NCBI RefSeq assembly: GCF_000317515.1
Contig: NC_019738.1
Span: 1,339,501-1,403,500, forward strand
Source: Allocoleopsis franciscana PCC 7113
GTDB taxonomy: Bacteria > Cyanobacteriota > Cyanobacteriia > Cyanobacteriales > Coleofasciculaceae
Direction of reading: 5' to 3'
Length of the DNA stretch: 64,000 nucleotides
Made by a program: the position numbers and the translations under genes. The notes under the pieces are model-generated. The model worked only from the letters and a program-made list of their open reading frames with translations. It did not search any database and had not been told where the DNA came from. Shown here piece by piece: positions 8,997 through 16,592 of this stretch (its first letter is position 1; each line of letters opens with the position of its first letter).

Positions 8997-9980
8997 ATGG
9001 GTGAATTCACAATCCGAGCCGCAACACCGACAGATGTGCCTGTGTTATTTGAGTTAATTCAGGCACTGGCAGAGTATGAAAAACTTTCCCACGCCGTTAC
9101 TGGCAATCCGGAGGCGCTCAAGGAACATCTGTTTGGTGCTAAACCTTATTTAGAGGCGATACTGGCAGAGTCTGCGGGGAAAGCGGTGGGATTTGCTTTA
9201 TTTTTCCCGAACTACTCCACGTTTTTGACCAAACCAGGGATTTATCTGGAAGATTTATTCGTCCTGCCGGAGTTTCGGCGCAAGGGGATTGGTAAAGCCA
9301 TTCTGCAATACCTAGCGCAGTTAGCGGTTGAGCGCGACTGTGGGCGTTTGGAATGGAGTGTACTGGATTGGAATGAGCCTGCGATCGCCTTCTACAAGCG
9401 TATGGGAGCATCCATTCTGGAAGCGAATCGAATTTGCCGCCTCTGTGATGAGTCATTGACTCAGGTGGCTAATGGAGCATCATCTTTAAGACTGCGTCCC
9501 TCTGTTGTAGAGGATATACCTATAATCTTCCCCTTACTTCAAAGAAAGGCGGAGTTTGACAAAAAACTAGACAGTTTCACGGGGAATCCTGACACCCTGA
9601 AGGAGCATGTATTCGGTCAACGGACTTATATTGAAGCTATTCTGGCAGAATCCGAGGGGCAAGCCGTGGGGTTTGCAACTTTTTGCCACAATTATTCTAC
9701 TTTTTTAACTCAACCTGGGTTGTACGTAGATGATTTGTTTGTTTTGCCTGACTATCGGCGTCAGGGTTTGGGTAAGGCGATGCTGACTTACCTCGCTCAG
9801 TTGGTGAGGGAGCGCAACGGTGGGCGGTTAGAGTGGTTAGTGGCAGTATGGAATCAACCCGCGATCGCCTTTTATGAGAAAATAGGAGCTTCAGTCTTAC
9901 CAGACTGGCGAATTTGCCGGGTGACGGGGGATTCTCTCACTCAGCTTGCCTCGTCAACCTTCCCTGACAAGATTAGCTAA
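8997..9980 (+). CDS. tandem GNAT-family N-acetyltransferase (two domains)
   Basis: The protein is two copies of one GNAT domain fused head to tail (about residues 1-158 and 159-327). Each copy has the same order of blocks: LRP/IRA start, EYEKL or EFDKKLD, the GNPE/DTLKEH(L/V)FG stretch, YSTFLT(K/Q)PG, and the acetyl-CoA motif LPEFRRKGIGKA or LPDYRRQGLGKA, ending in EPAIAFY or QPAIAFY. The single domain resembles the diamine/spermidine N1-acetyltransferase group, so transfer of an acetyl group from acetyl-CoA to a small amine is likely. The two halves are clearly paralogous, with a similar intervening CDESLTQ/TGDSLTQ block, pointing to an internal gene duplication. Confidence 0.92.
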   Translation: MGEFTIRAATPTDVPVLFELIQALAEYEKLSHAVTGNPEALKEHLFGAKPYLEAILAESAGKAVGFALFFPNYSTFLTKPGIYLEDLFVLPEFRRKGIGKAILQYLAQLAVERDCGRLEWSVLDWNEPAIAFYKRMGASILEANRICRLCDESLTQVANGASSLRLRPSVVEDIPIIFPLLQRKAEFDKKLDSFTGNPDTLKEHVFGQRTYIEAILAESEGQAVGFATFCHNYSTFLTQPGLYVDDLFVLPDYRRQGLGKAMLTYLAQLVRERNGGRLEWLVAVWNQPAIAFYEKIGASVLPDWRICRVTGDSLTQLASSTFPDKIS

Positions 9981-10075
9981 TCTATCGAAAGATGAACTTC
10001 TGTTATAGATGCTGATAAATTATCAACAAGTGTATCTTTCTTAGTTGCAGTAGAGACTGTTCAGGAGAAAATAAG

Positions 10076-10093
10076 TACATCTACTCAAGATTC
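10076..10093. repeat. left copy of 18-bp direct repeat
   Basis: The 18 bases TACATCTACTCAAGATTC are repeated exactly at 11360-11377. The left copy is intergenic, 33 bp before the 68-aa ORF. The two copies bracket about 1.27 kb carrying that ORF and a toxin-antitoxin pair. Confidence 0.85.
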
Positions 10094-10126
10094 AATCAAA
10101 GTGTTTCGAGTTGAGAGGAGAAGATT

Positions 10127-10333
10127 ATGACTATTTGGGTGAATGAACAGCTTGATCCATCGGGTCTCCTCTATTCTTGTATTGCCTGTTGCGATGAACA
10201 GCAAGCGCAGGATTGCCATGAGTCTTTCGAGCAGAATTTGACAGACGAGCAAAAGTCAGCCGGTTGGGTGGCGCGTTTGAGAACGGTGAGTTCTTGGGAT
10301 GAAGTGCCAGTTAATGCTTTGAAGTTGAATTAG
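10127..10333 (+). CDS. small hypothetical protein, 68 aa
   Basis: A short ORF with a good ribosome binding site (GAGAGGAGAAG, then ATG). The product is acidic and soluble, with four cysteines (SCIACCDEQQAQDC) near the N-terminus and two tryptophans in the C-terminal half (AGWVARLRTVSSWDEVP). No membrane segment is seen. I do not recognise a family. It lies inside the segment bounded by the 18-bp direct repeats, ahead of a toxin-antitoxin pair on the same strand. Confidence 0.65.
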   Translation: MTIWVNEQLDPSGLLYSCIACCDEQQAQDCHESFEQNLTDEQKSAGWVARLRTVSSWDEVPVNALKLN

Positions 10334-10476
10334 GGCTTGACAAAAACGCTGCTTTAGGGTGTCAAAATAACGTTTCTTTTGTCTTACTTCTCCCTGCTAG
10401 GAAAGCCAACATCTTCAGATAAAAGCGTTGGAGGACTATTTTCAGAACATGCAGTCTTGGGCAAAGGATTGATGAT

Positions 10477-10869
10477 ATGGCGATGATAGTTATCCGAATG
10501 GAGATAACAGGAGGTACACAACAACATGATGCTGAACTTAGGCAAATTATCGTAGAATCTGTTAAAAGTACTGTACCGCATAGTCTCTCGACCCGTAGAA
10601 GAAAGAAAAGTGGGTTGTCTACCAAAAAACGGGATGTATCAAGTGAGATGCTCAAGAGAGTTGAAAGAGTTTCGTTTGAAGCTTTAAAGCACGTACCACA
10701 GGTTGTTAGCGATACGTTAGATAGAACACAGCAAAGACGGAAAAGACTAGATAAGCTTTCACCAGAGCGCCGAGAGTTGTATGAGCGAATCAAGAAGCTG
10801 CGGGATGAAGTTGGTTCTGTTGACTTCAATATCGTAGATACTTTAAGGGAGATGCGTGAATCTACCTGA
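10477..10869 (+). CDS. putative antitoxin partner of PIN-domain toxin
   Basis: A 130-aa, strongly basic, helical protein whose stop codon lies 14 nt inside the start of the PIN-domain gene. That overlap is typical of type II toxin-antitoxin operons. The N-terminus (VIRMEITGGTQQHD) is not a standard AbrB, RHH or Phd domain that I can recognise; the middle is rich in Lys/Arg (STRRRKKSGLSTKKRD) and the C-terminal 50 residues (RRKRLDKLSPERRELYERIKKLRDEV) look like a helix that would wrap the toxin. The role as antitoxin is inferred from position and size. A start at the ATG seven codons downstream (MEITGG) is equally possible. Confidence 0.65.
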   Translation: MAMIVIRMEITGGTQQHDAELRQIIVESVKSTVPHSLSTRRRKKSGLSTKKRDVSSEMLKRVERVSFEALKHVPQVVSDTLDRTQQRRKRLDKLSPERRELYERIKKLRDEVGSVDFNIVDTLREMREST

Positions 10870-11326
10870 GCGCTTAGTGATTGATGCAAGCGTTGCGGCT
10901 AAATGGTTTCTCAGGGATGCTATAGAAAGCGATGTTGACCTAGCTAGCGACATCCTTCTAGCGTCTTTAGCCGATGAAGTTGAGTTACATGCTCCTCAAA
11001 TTCTTCCTTACGAGGTGTGTGGTCTTCTAGCAAGAGCCTGCGGACAGGTTAAAGGGAATCTACCGCGTCTCGATAAAATACGAGCCATAGAGTTTGCCAG
11101 AGCCTTTTTCCAGATTCCAATTCAAATATCTACGGCAGTTGAGGATGAATGCATAGCAGCAGTGGGAATGGCTGTAGACTATGCTAAAGGTTCATATGAT
11201 ATGACCTACATCCGATTGGCTGAAACACTAAATTGCCAATGGTGTACCGCTGACGAACAAGCAATTAGGGTTGTGCCTAGCGGCTTTCCGTTACACCGTG
11301 TTCTTTTACTTTCGACGCTTAGATAG
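10856..11326 (+). CDS. PIN-domain ribonuclease toxin, VapC-like
   Basis: PIN domains are Mg-dependent ribonucleases; as VapC-type toxins they cut tRNA or other RNA to stop growth. The pattern of acidic residues is complete: VIDASVAAKWFL (Asp 10), PYEVCGLL (Glu), the late YDMTYIRLAE with its Asp, and the final TADEQAI. Length (156 aa) is in the usual range. The start is GTG, 14 nt inside the end of the upstream basic protein, so translation is coupled. The gene ends 34 nt before the right copy of the 18-bp direct repeat. Confidence 0.87.
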   Translation: MNLPERLVIDASVAAKWFLRDAIESDVDLASDILLASLADEVELHAPQILPYEVCGLLARACGQVKGNLPRLDKIRAIEFARAFFQIPIQISTAVEDECIAAVGMAVDYAKGSYDMTYIRLAETLNCQWCTADEQAIRVVPSGFPLHRVLLLSTLR

Positions 11327-11359
11327 AGTGTGAATCGCGTTTCTCAAGAGCTTACCATC

Positions 11360-11377
11360 TACATCTACTCAAGATTC
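11360..11377. repeat. right copy of 18-bp direct repeat
   Basis: Exact copy of TACATCTACTCAAGATTC at 10076-10093. The right copy covers the last codons and stop of the GvpU-like gene on the other strand, so the repeat coincides with the 3' end of a gene, as is common for integration sites. Confidence 0.85.
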
Positions 11378-11818
11378 GATGATGCCTAGAAAGAATCCAT
11401 CAACCTCGTCCAATCTTCCTCTCCAATAAACCCCTGTTCCTGGAGACACAACACTGTCGCCAAATCTAAACCTGGCATCAGATAGATGAATATACTGGCG
11501 AGGAGGAAGTTCTTCTTGCTCTCTTCGGACTTTTGAATACTCTTGACTTGCATTCCGGTAAGATTCAGCAATAATTTGACCTATTTTCTGATTACCAGTG
11601 GCAGATTCAAACCCTTGAGCAATTCCCTCAAGATATTTCTGGAAACTGATGATGTTACCAGAAATCAGTAAGCCATGAATAGTTAGAGTAACTCCCAAGC
11701 TAATATCCTGCACTTCTGCTAAAGATACAAAGGTTTCTAACATTAAATCTACTGAAAGGGAAGCTCCCTCAGCTTCTTCAAACTCTCTAGCCTGCGATTC
11801 AGTCATCTTCTTGTTCAA
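11369..11818 (-). CDS. GvpU-like gas vesicle accessory protein
   Basis: The protein has the layout of the GvpU family: an N-terminal helical part, then strands (DISLGVTLTIHGLLISGNII), FQKYLEGIAQGFES, a short variable helix, and the conserved end with YIHLSDARF, GVYWRGRLDEVDGFFLG. Bacillus GvpU has the same closing pattern. GvpU is reported as an accessory protein that influences gas vesicle clustering. No other gas vesicle gene (gvpA, C, N, F/L) is in the window, so a function outside gas vesicles is possible. The gene is convergent with the PIN toxin, and its 3' end carries one copy of the 18-bp repeat. Confidence 0.75.
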   Translation of the reverse strand: MNKKMTESQAREFEEAEGASLSVDLMLETFVSLAEVQDISLGVTLTIHGLLISGNIISFQKYLEGIAQGFESATGNQKIGQIIAESYRNASQEYSKVRREQEELPPRQYIHLSDARFRFGDSVVSPGTGVYWRGRLDEVDGFFLGIIES

Positions 11819-11885
11819 GTTTAATTATAAAATTTAAGCTTTACAGTTATGCAATCTAACTATAACAATGCTCCATCCTTAAATC

Positions 11886-13052
11886 CTATCTGTTGTACCA
11901 AAGAGACTCGATTTCCTTAGCTTTCGCCTGTGCCTCCGAGGGTTCTTGAGAATCTAGTAAAACCGTAACATGACCTAACTTACGTCCAGGACGAGATTCG
12001 CTTTTCCCGTACCAATGGACAACAGCCCCAGGCAGACTCGCCAACTTTTGTCGCTTTTCCAGATAATCATTCTGGGAATATTCATAACCCAAGAGATTTA
12101 CCATCACCGCACTGTTACATTTAAGCGCTGGACTTCCCAAAGCTAAACCCGTAACCGCCCTTAGTTGTTGTTCAAACTGAGACGTTTCACAGGCATCTAG
12201 GGTATAGTGCCCGGAATTATGGGTGCGAGGCGACACTTCATTGACTAAAATCTTGCCATCCGTAGTCAAAAATAGTTCAATACCAAAGATGCCTACGGCT
12301 TGTAGACTGTTTAACAGAGTACGTGCGATCGCCTCAACTTCTGCTACTACCTCTGCACTCACCTGTGCAGGTACAATAACACGGCGACAAACCTGTTCTT
12401 CTTGCTGAGTTTCCACCACCGAATAAACAACAACATCCCCAGCCAAAGAACGGGCAGCCATAACCCCTAACTCTCGTTCAAAAGGAATAAATTCCTCTAG
12501 TAAAACAGGTGTATGTCCTAACTTTTTCCAACTTTTCTGTAAGCTACTGCTGTCTTTAATAATAAACGTGCCTTGCCCGTCATAACCGTGGCGTCGTGCT
12601 TTGAGAACAACAGGAAAATCTAATTCCTTCAAATTCATCGGTTGCCCAAAGGATTCCCCATGAGCGAATTCCTCATTCCCCACTTCCCCTTCAAGCGTCA
12701 TAAAACCAGGCTGAGGTATACCAATCTCTTCCAAATAACAGCGCTGGTGATATTTATCCAACAAAGGTGCTAACGCTTCTAAGCGCGGGCGAAAGCAGAC
12801 ACCCTGCTGTGCCAAAGGCATCAACGCTTCTAAGTTGATAAACTCATTTTCAAAGGTGATGACATCACAGCGAGTTGCGAGTTCGGCGGTGGCAGCAGCA
12901 TCATCAATCGGGGCAAAAATAGTTTCAGTTGCAATTTCAACTGCTGGATCGGTAGGATGGGGCGTCTGAATAATGAGTTCAATTCCTAATGCCTGACGCG
13001 CACCTGCCATCATCCAAGCTAGTTGCCCTCCACCAATCACACCAACACGCAT
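11886..13052 (-). CDS. purK: 5-(carboxyamino)imidazole ribonucleotide synthase PurK
   Basis: PurK uses ATP and bicarbonate to convert aminoimidazole ribonucleotide to N5-carboxy-AIR in de novo purine synthesis. The sequence starts with the nucleotide-fold motif MRVGVIGGGQLAWMM and continues as an ATP-grasp enzyme: FPVVLKARRHGYDGQGT, LEEFIPFERELGVMAAR, GIFGIELFLTTDGKILVNEV and PRTHNSGHYT, all PurK hallmarks. The length of 388 aa is normal. It is followed by the GvpU-like gene on the same strand after about 70 bp; no link in function is apparent. Confidence 0.96.
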   Translation of the reverse strand: MRVGVIGGGQLAWMMAGARQALGIELIIQTPHPTDPAVEIATETIFAPIDDAAATAELATRCDVITFENEFINLEALMPLAQQGVCFRPRLEALAPLLDKYHQRCYLEEIGIPQPGFMTLEGEVGNEEFAHGESFGQPMNLKELDFPVVLKARRHGYDGQGTFIIKDSSSLQKSWKKLGHTPVLLEEFIPFERELGVMAARSLAGDVVVYSVVETQQEEQVCRRVIVPAQVSAEVVAEVEAIARTLLNSLQAVGIFGIELFLTTDGKILVNEVSPRTHNSGHYTLDACETSQFEQQLRAVTGLALGSPALKCNSAVMVNLLGYEYSQNDYLEKRQKLASLPGAVVHWYGKSESRPGRKLGHVTVLLDSQEPSEAQAKAKEIESLWYNR

Positions 13053-13193
13053 AATCTTTATTCTGTGCTACTACATGAGAACCAATATTTTCTCACTTTA
13101 ATCCATTATTCACTGACTTTTCTCCCGGTAAGGAGATATCCCCCTAACGTCGTTTCTCGAAGCTAAAAAGATAGATATTATTAAACAAAACAA

Positions 13194-13700
13194 TTAACGA
13201 CAACCCAGAGAATCGCGAGTCGAGACACCCGTTTGTGAATTCACACCCGTTGCTTTGGTACAGAGTTCTTTGATTTGGGCACCATCGAGAATCGCATCAC
13301 TGAAATCTGCACCCGTAATATCAACATTGTCAAACGTGGAGCGCAACATGATACTCTCAGTGAGAACAGCATCACTTAAATCGGCATTGGTAAAGCTTAC
13401 CTGATCGATCATTGCATTACTTAAATCCGCCCCATGTAAATTTGCATGAGTCATCACCGAGGCACTAAAAATTGTTCCCCGCAAATCAGCATCAGTAAAG
13501 TTAGTCCGTTCTAAATTAGCATTAGAAAACTCAGCAGATCGTAATGTTTGACCTGAAAAGTCCTTCCCTTTAAGTTCTGCATTGCTATAAGACAAAGGAG
13601 GTGGATAATATTTAGTCGCCTGTGCTAATGCGGGTAGAGGACAGCACCAAACAATCAGTGCCAAAAGAAATGTAGCTAGTCGCCGAACAATCATAGTCAA
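13194..13700 (-). CDS. exported pentapeptide-repeat protein
   Basis: An N-terminal signal peptide (MTMIVRRLATFLLALIVW, then PALAQA) is followed by about twenty turns of the A(D/N)Lxx pentapeptide repeat, for example SNANLERTNFTDADLRG and MTHANLHGADLSNA. Such repeats fold into a right-handed quadrilateral beta-helix. The signal peptide sends it to the periplasm or thylakoid lumen, where several cyanobacterial pentapeptide proteins are found. Two cysteines near the C-terminus (LCTKATG and LGCR) could form a disulfide that caps the helix. The specific role is unknown. Confidence 0.88.
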   Translation of the reverse strand: MTMIVRRLATFLLALIVWCCPLPALAQATKYYPPPLSYSNAELKGKDFSGQTLRSAEFSNANLERTNFTDADLRGTIFSASVMTHANLHGADLSNAMIDQVSFTNADLSDAVLTESIMLRSTFDNVDITGADFSDAILDGAQIKELCTKATGVNSQTGVSTRDSLGCR

Positions 13701-14147
13701 TTAATACTCAGCTAGGTGGTAAGCCAATCTCGCTCAGGATTTGATACCGAATCCACTTGCTTAGTGTCGCATCGAAACGTTGAACCGCCAACCTACTTAA
13801 GAAGAATGGCACTGACTTAAGCCCTGAACTAAAGTACCCTACCCTTCGGGAACGCTTCGCGAACGGGCTAATAGCTAAAACCCGTTTCAACGGGTTAAAA
13901 AGCTTATCCAGTAAGCTTTAGCTTACTTCAGCTTTGAGCCTGAAATTGATTTCAAGGCTCTTATTTGAGTGACATAACATGGGTTGGTAGTCAGCACTTC
14001 GGTGGTGGAGGCGATCGCATCGCTTACGACAAACTTTTAAGTCAGTGACATTCTACCTAAGAACTAAAGTGTTGCGAAGGCAAAGGACGAACAGGCCAGT
14101 CTCCAGGTAGGATGAGGATACTGTATAGAAGTTGTTCAACAAAGGTC
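13701..14147. other. intergenic region with a cluster of hairpins
   Basis: About 450 bp without a convincing gene. The left third holds nothing recognisable. From about 13838 to 13960 there are several inverted repeats in a row (listed separately). The right part has one HIP1-type GCGATCGC site and the promoter region of the small membrane protein. Confidence 0.5.
13838..13960. repeat. cluster of palindromic repeats, possible MITE-like element
   Basis: Four hairpins follow one another: a GC-rich one around CCCTTCGGGAACGCTTCGCG, a perfect AACCCG-TTTCAA-CGGGTT at 13879-13896, an AAGCTTATCCAGTAAGCTT stretch, and GAGCCTGAAAT...TTCAAGGCTC at 13936-13960. Part of the first hairpin recurs near 20500. 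Such compound structures are typical of non-autonomous mobile repeats in cyanobacteria. Confidence 0.55.
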
Positions 14148-14495
14148 ATGCCAAACTTCTTGTTGACTTGGTTAGTTGCGGCTGTGTCATTGGTGATTAC
14201 AGCCTATCTAGTACCGGGCTTTGTGATCAATAGCTTTATCGCGGCTTTGATCGCAGCGGTGATTTTAGGGTTAGTCAATGCGATTATAAAACCGATTTTA
14301 GTCCTTCTGACGCTGCCGATCACCATTGTGAGCCTAGGCTTGTTTCTGTTTGTGGTTAACGCCATCACCATTTGGCTAGCGGGTGCTATCACCCCTGGTT
14401 TTGATGTGAGAGGCTTTATTCCTGCTTTAATCGGTTCAATTGTGCTAACGATAGTCAGCAGTGTGCTTAACCATCTGGTTGGCGATCGCTTTTAG
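14148..14495 (+). CDS. small four-helix membrane protein, phage holin 4 superfamily
   Basis: The 115-aa product starting MPNFLLTWLVAA has four hydrophobic segments with glycine and proline kinks (ITAYLVPGF, LVNAIIKPILVLLTLPI, VNAITIWLAGAI, PALIGSIVLTIVSSVLNHLV). The NAIIKPIL...LTLPITIVSLGLF pattern is that of the small membrane family often named mycobacterial phage holin superfamily IV (PF04020). Members are widespread in chromosomes with no phage nearby, so the holin name says little about function. A longer frame from 14112 lacks a ribosome binding site. The 3' end overlaps the end of cbiG-cobJ on the other strand by about 29 bp. Confidence 0.85.
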   Translation: MPNFLLTWLVAAVSLVITAYLVPGFVINSFIAALIAAVILGLVNAIIKPILVLLTLPITIVSLGLFLFVVNAITIWLAGAITPGFDVRGFIPALIGSIVLTIVSSVLNHLVGDRF

Positions 14496-16467
14496 GTGAA
14501 TTCCGTCCTGTTGATTCGCTCTCAAAGCCGAGATAACCTCGTGGGGTAATCATCCAATCCCCATGAGTTCCGGTACTTTCGTTGCCGATCAGCACTGTCG
14601 TGAGCATATCAATGGGCGCGTCCAAGAGTTTTTCTAAAGTGGTGAGAGTAATCTGTTCGTCTTGGCGATAGGCAGAGCGAACCAGCGCCACGGGCGTCAT
14701 TGGCTTACGATACTTTAAGAAGATAGCTCTGGCTGTGGCAATCTGCTCTGTGCGAGTGCGCGATCGCGGATTATACAACGCCGTGACAAAATCAGCTTGG
14801 GCTGCGGCAATTAGACGCTTTTCAATCATCTCCCAAGGCGTTAACAAGTCACTTAAGCTAATTGCACAGAAGTCATGCATCAATGGCGCACCCACACGAG
14901 ACGCCGCCGATTGCAAGGCGGTAATTCCCGGAAATACCTGTACCCCCGGAACCTTGCCATCCCAACCTTTAGCACGAAGTTCTTCTAACACCAATCCCGC
15001 CATGCCGTAAATCCCACAATCCCCAGAGGAGACAACGGCTACCGTTAAACCCCACTGTGCCAATTCAATCGCTCTTTCTGCCCGTTGCCGTTCCTGCGTA
15101 ATCGGTAGCGCTTCTACAATCTGCCCCGGACGTAGCAGAGGGGCAATTAAATCAATATAAAGAGAGTAGCCAATCACGACATCCGCACGGGAGATGGCAG
15201 TTTGAGCCGCAGGCGTGATCTGATCTAATTGTCCTGGCCCTGTACCGACGAGTAATAATTGACCAGTACGCCCAGTATATTCTCGTTCCGATTGAGCGAT
15301 CGCAACTGTCACTGCCCCCTGAGGATTTTGCCTAGGGGAGCGAAAGATTTGTTTAGGTACTAAAAGGGCGGGAGATTGGGCGGCAAAAATAGCGGCGGCT
15401 TCGGCAACGCTGGGGGTTCCTACTTCTTTATCTACAACCGCTGAGGGATTGGGCACATTTACACCCCGCAGGATATCGGCAGGGAAGATGCATAAAGGCC
15501 AATTGCGTTCGCGACATACTTCTATTAATCCCACTTCATCAGCTTTAATATCGATGGTGGCAATTCCTGCGATCGCACTTTCAGCTAAGTGATGTTGCTG
15601 ACAAACTTGCTCAATTGCCGTCTCAATTAACGCTCTGGATGTCCCTCGTTCGCAACCAATTCCCACCCACAACACCCGTGGATGCCACTGGACTTCTGGG
15701 AAATCCGATTCGGGTGAAAATCGCCTTTGTGTTGGGCTAATCCAAATCTTTGCTTTGGGCATCAAATTGGGATTTTGGCTCCCCCCCTTCATAAGGGGGG
15801 GTAAGGGGGGGTGGGATTTGGGATTTTGGGGTTGTTCTTGAGACTCAATAATTTCTGATTCGGTTGCAGAATACTTAGGAAATCCGAACTGAAATGGATG
15901 CCCTTGAGGAAGATGGTGTTGCCACAGCGTTGAGCCTGCTTCTTGCATCACCTCAACCCGTTCACCTCGCGCCACTGCTGCACTAACGCCCGTCCAATCT
16001 CCCTCCCCCCGTTGCCAACCGAAGGGAACACCCAAGATATCCACTCCTGGTAAGCCTAACCCAGCAGAAGCGCCGGTTAAAACAGGAGTTGCTCCCAGTT
16101 GAAGCGCTATCATTCTTGCCAATTGCTCCGCTTTGCCTTGATGTCCACTACATAAACTGATGACAAACTTTCCCTGTTCATCAACGACAACAACGGCGGG
16201 GTCGCGGGATTTATCCTCTAAAAGAGGAGCAATCAGCCGCACTACGGCTCCAGTAGCTAAACAGAACACAAAGGCGCGGTGGTGGTGCCATAAGCTGGCA
16301 ATATGGTCTTTGAGAGAACCCGTGTAGTTTTGAGCCTGTTCAATGTTGAGTGACTCTGGCACCCAAAGGCTTGCACCACTGGTTTGACACAGAGGTTGCA
16401 ATCGTTGGGCACCAGTAGGGGTGGTGGCAACAAGGGCTAGGGGTTGAAAGTCTTGGAAAAGCAACAC
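14467..16467 (-). CDS. cobJ: CbiG-CobJ fusion, cobalamin biosynthesis
   Basis: A two-domain enzyme of vitamin B12 (pseudocobalamin) ring contraction. The first part (about residues 1-350) is CbiG-like, with VLWVGIGCERGTS and GIATIDIKADEVGL; CbiG opens the delta-lactone of cobalt-precorrin-5A. The second part (about 405-650) is the precorrin-3B C17-methyltransferase CobJ/CbiH: LLVGTGPGQLDQITPAA, GYSLYIDL, VSSGDCGIYGMAGL and FVTALYNPRSRTR. The fusion is common in cyanobacteria. About 25 residues near position 215-245 are Pro/Gly/Lys-rich (SHPPLPPLMKGGS) and are encoded by a CCCCCC/GGGGGG repeat element that lies in frame between parts of the CbiG half. Confidence 0.93.
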   Translation of the reverse strand: MLLFQDFQPLALVATTPTGAQRLQPLCQTSGASLWVPESLNIEQAQNYTGSLKDHIASLWHHHRAFVFCLATGAVVRLIAPLLEDKSRDPAVVVVDEQGKFVISLCSGHQGKAEQLARMIALQLGATPVLTGASAGLGLPGVDILGVPFGWQRGEGDWTGVSAAVARGERVEVMQEAGSTLWQHHLPQGHPFQFGFPKYSATESEIIESQEQPQNPKSHPPLPPLMKGGSQNPNLMPKAKIWISPTQRRFSPESDFPEVQWHPRVLWVGIGCERGTSRALIETAIEQVCQQHHLAESAIAGIATIDIKADEVGLIEVCRERNWPLCIFPADILRGVNVPNPSAVVDKEVGTPSVAEAAAIFAAQSPALLVPKQIFRSPRQNPQGAVTVAIAQSEREYTGRTGQLLLVGTGPGQLDQITPAAQTAISRADVVIGYSLYIDLIAPLLRPGQIVEALPITQERQRAERAIELAQWGLTVAVVSSGDCGIYGMAGLVLEELRAKGWDGKVPGVQVFPGITALQSAASRVGAPLMHDFCAISLSDLLTPWEMIEKRLIAAAQADFVTALYNPRSRTRTEQIATARAIFLKYRKPMTPVALVRSAYRQDEQITLTTLEKLLDAPIDMLTTVLIGNESTGTHGDWMITPRGYLGFESESTGRNSPKSDRQPDG
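15781..15801. repeat. C/G palindrome of an interspersed repeat, inside cbiG-cobJ
   Basis: Seven C, a short TTCATAA loop and seven G form a palindrome, followed by GTAAGGGGGGGTGGG. Related copies lie in intergenic DNA at 20231-20260 and 60325-60352. Here the element sits in frame in a coding region. Confidence 0.75.
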
Positions 16468-16592
16468 AAAAAATTAATTAGAGCCAGGAATTTTCACAAA
16501 CGCCAATTTTATCTTCAAATAAGTTAATTTTCTGGCACTACAAGAATTTCAGCCTAATTAATGGGTTCCCTTAGCACTCATCACCTTTGAGT

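Noticed and set aside
14148-14495. Prophage holin suggesting a phage
   Set aside because: The holin superfamily IV type is common in chromosomes, and no other phage gene is nearby.
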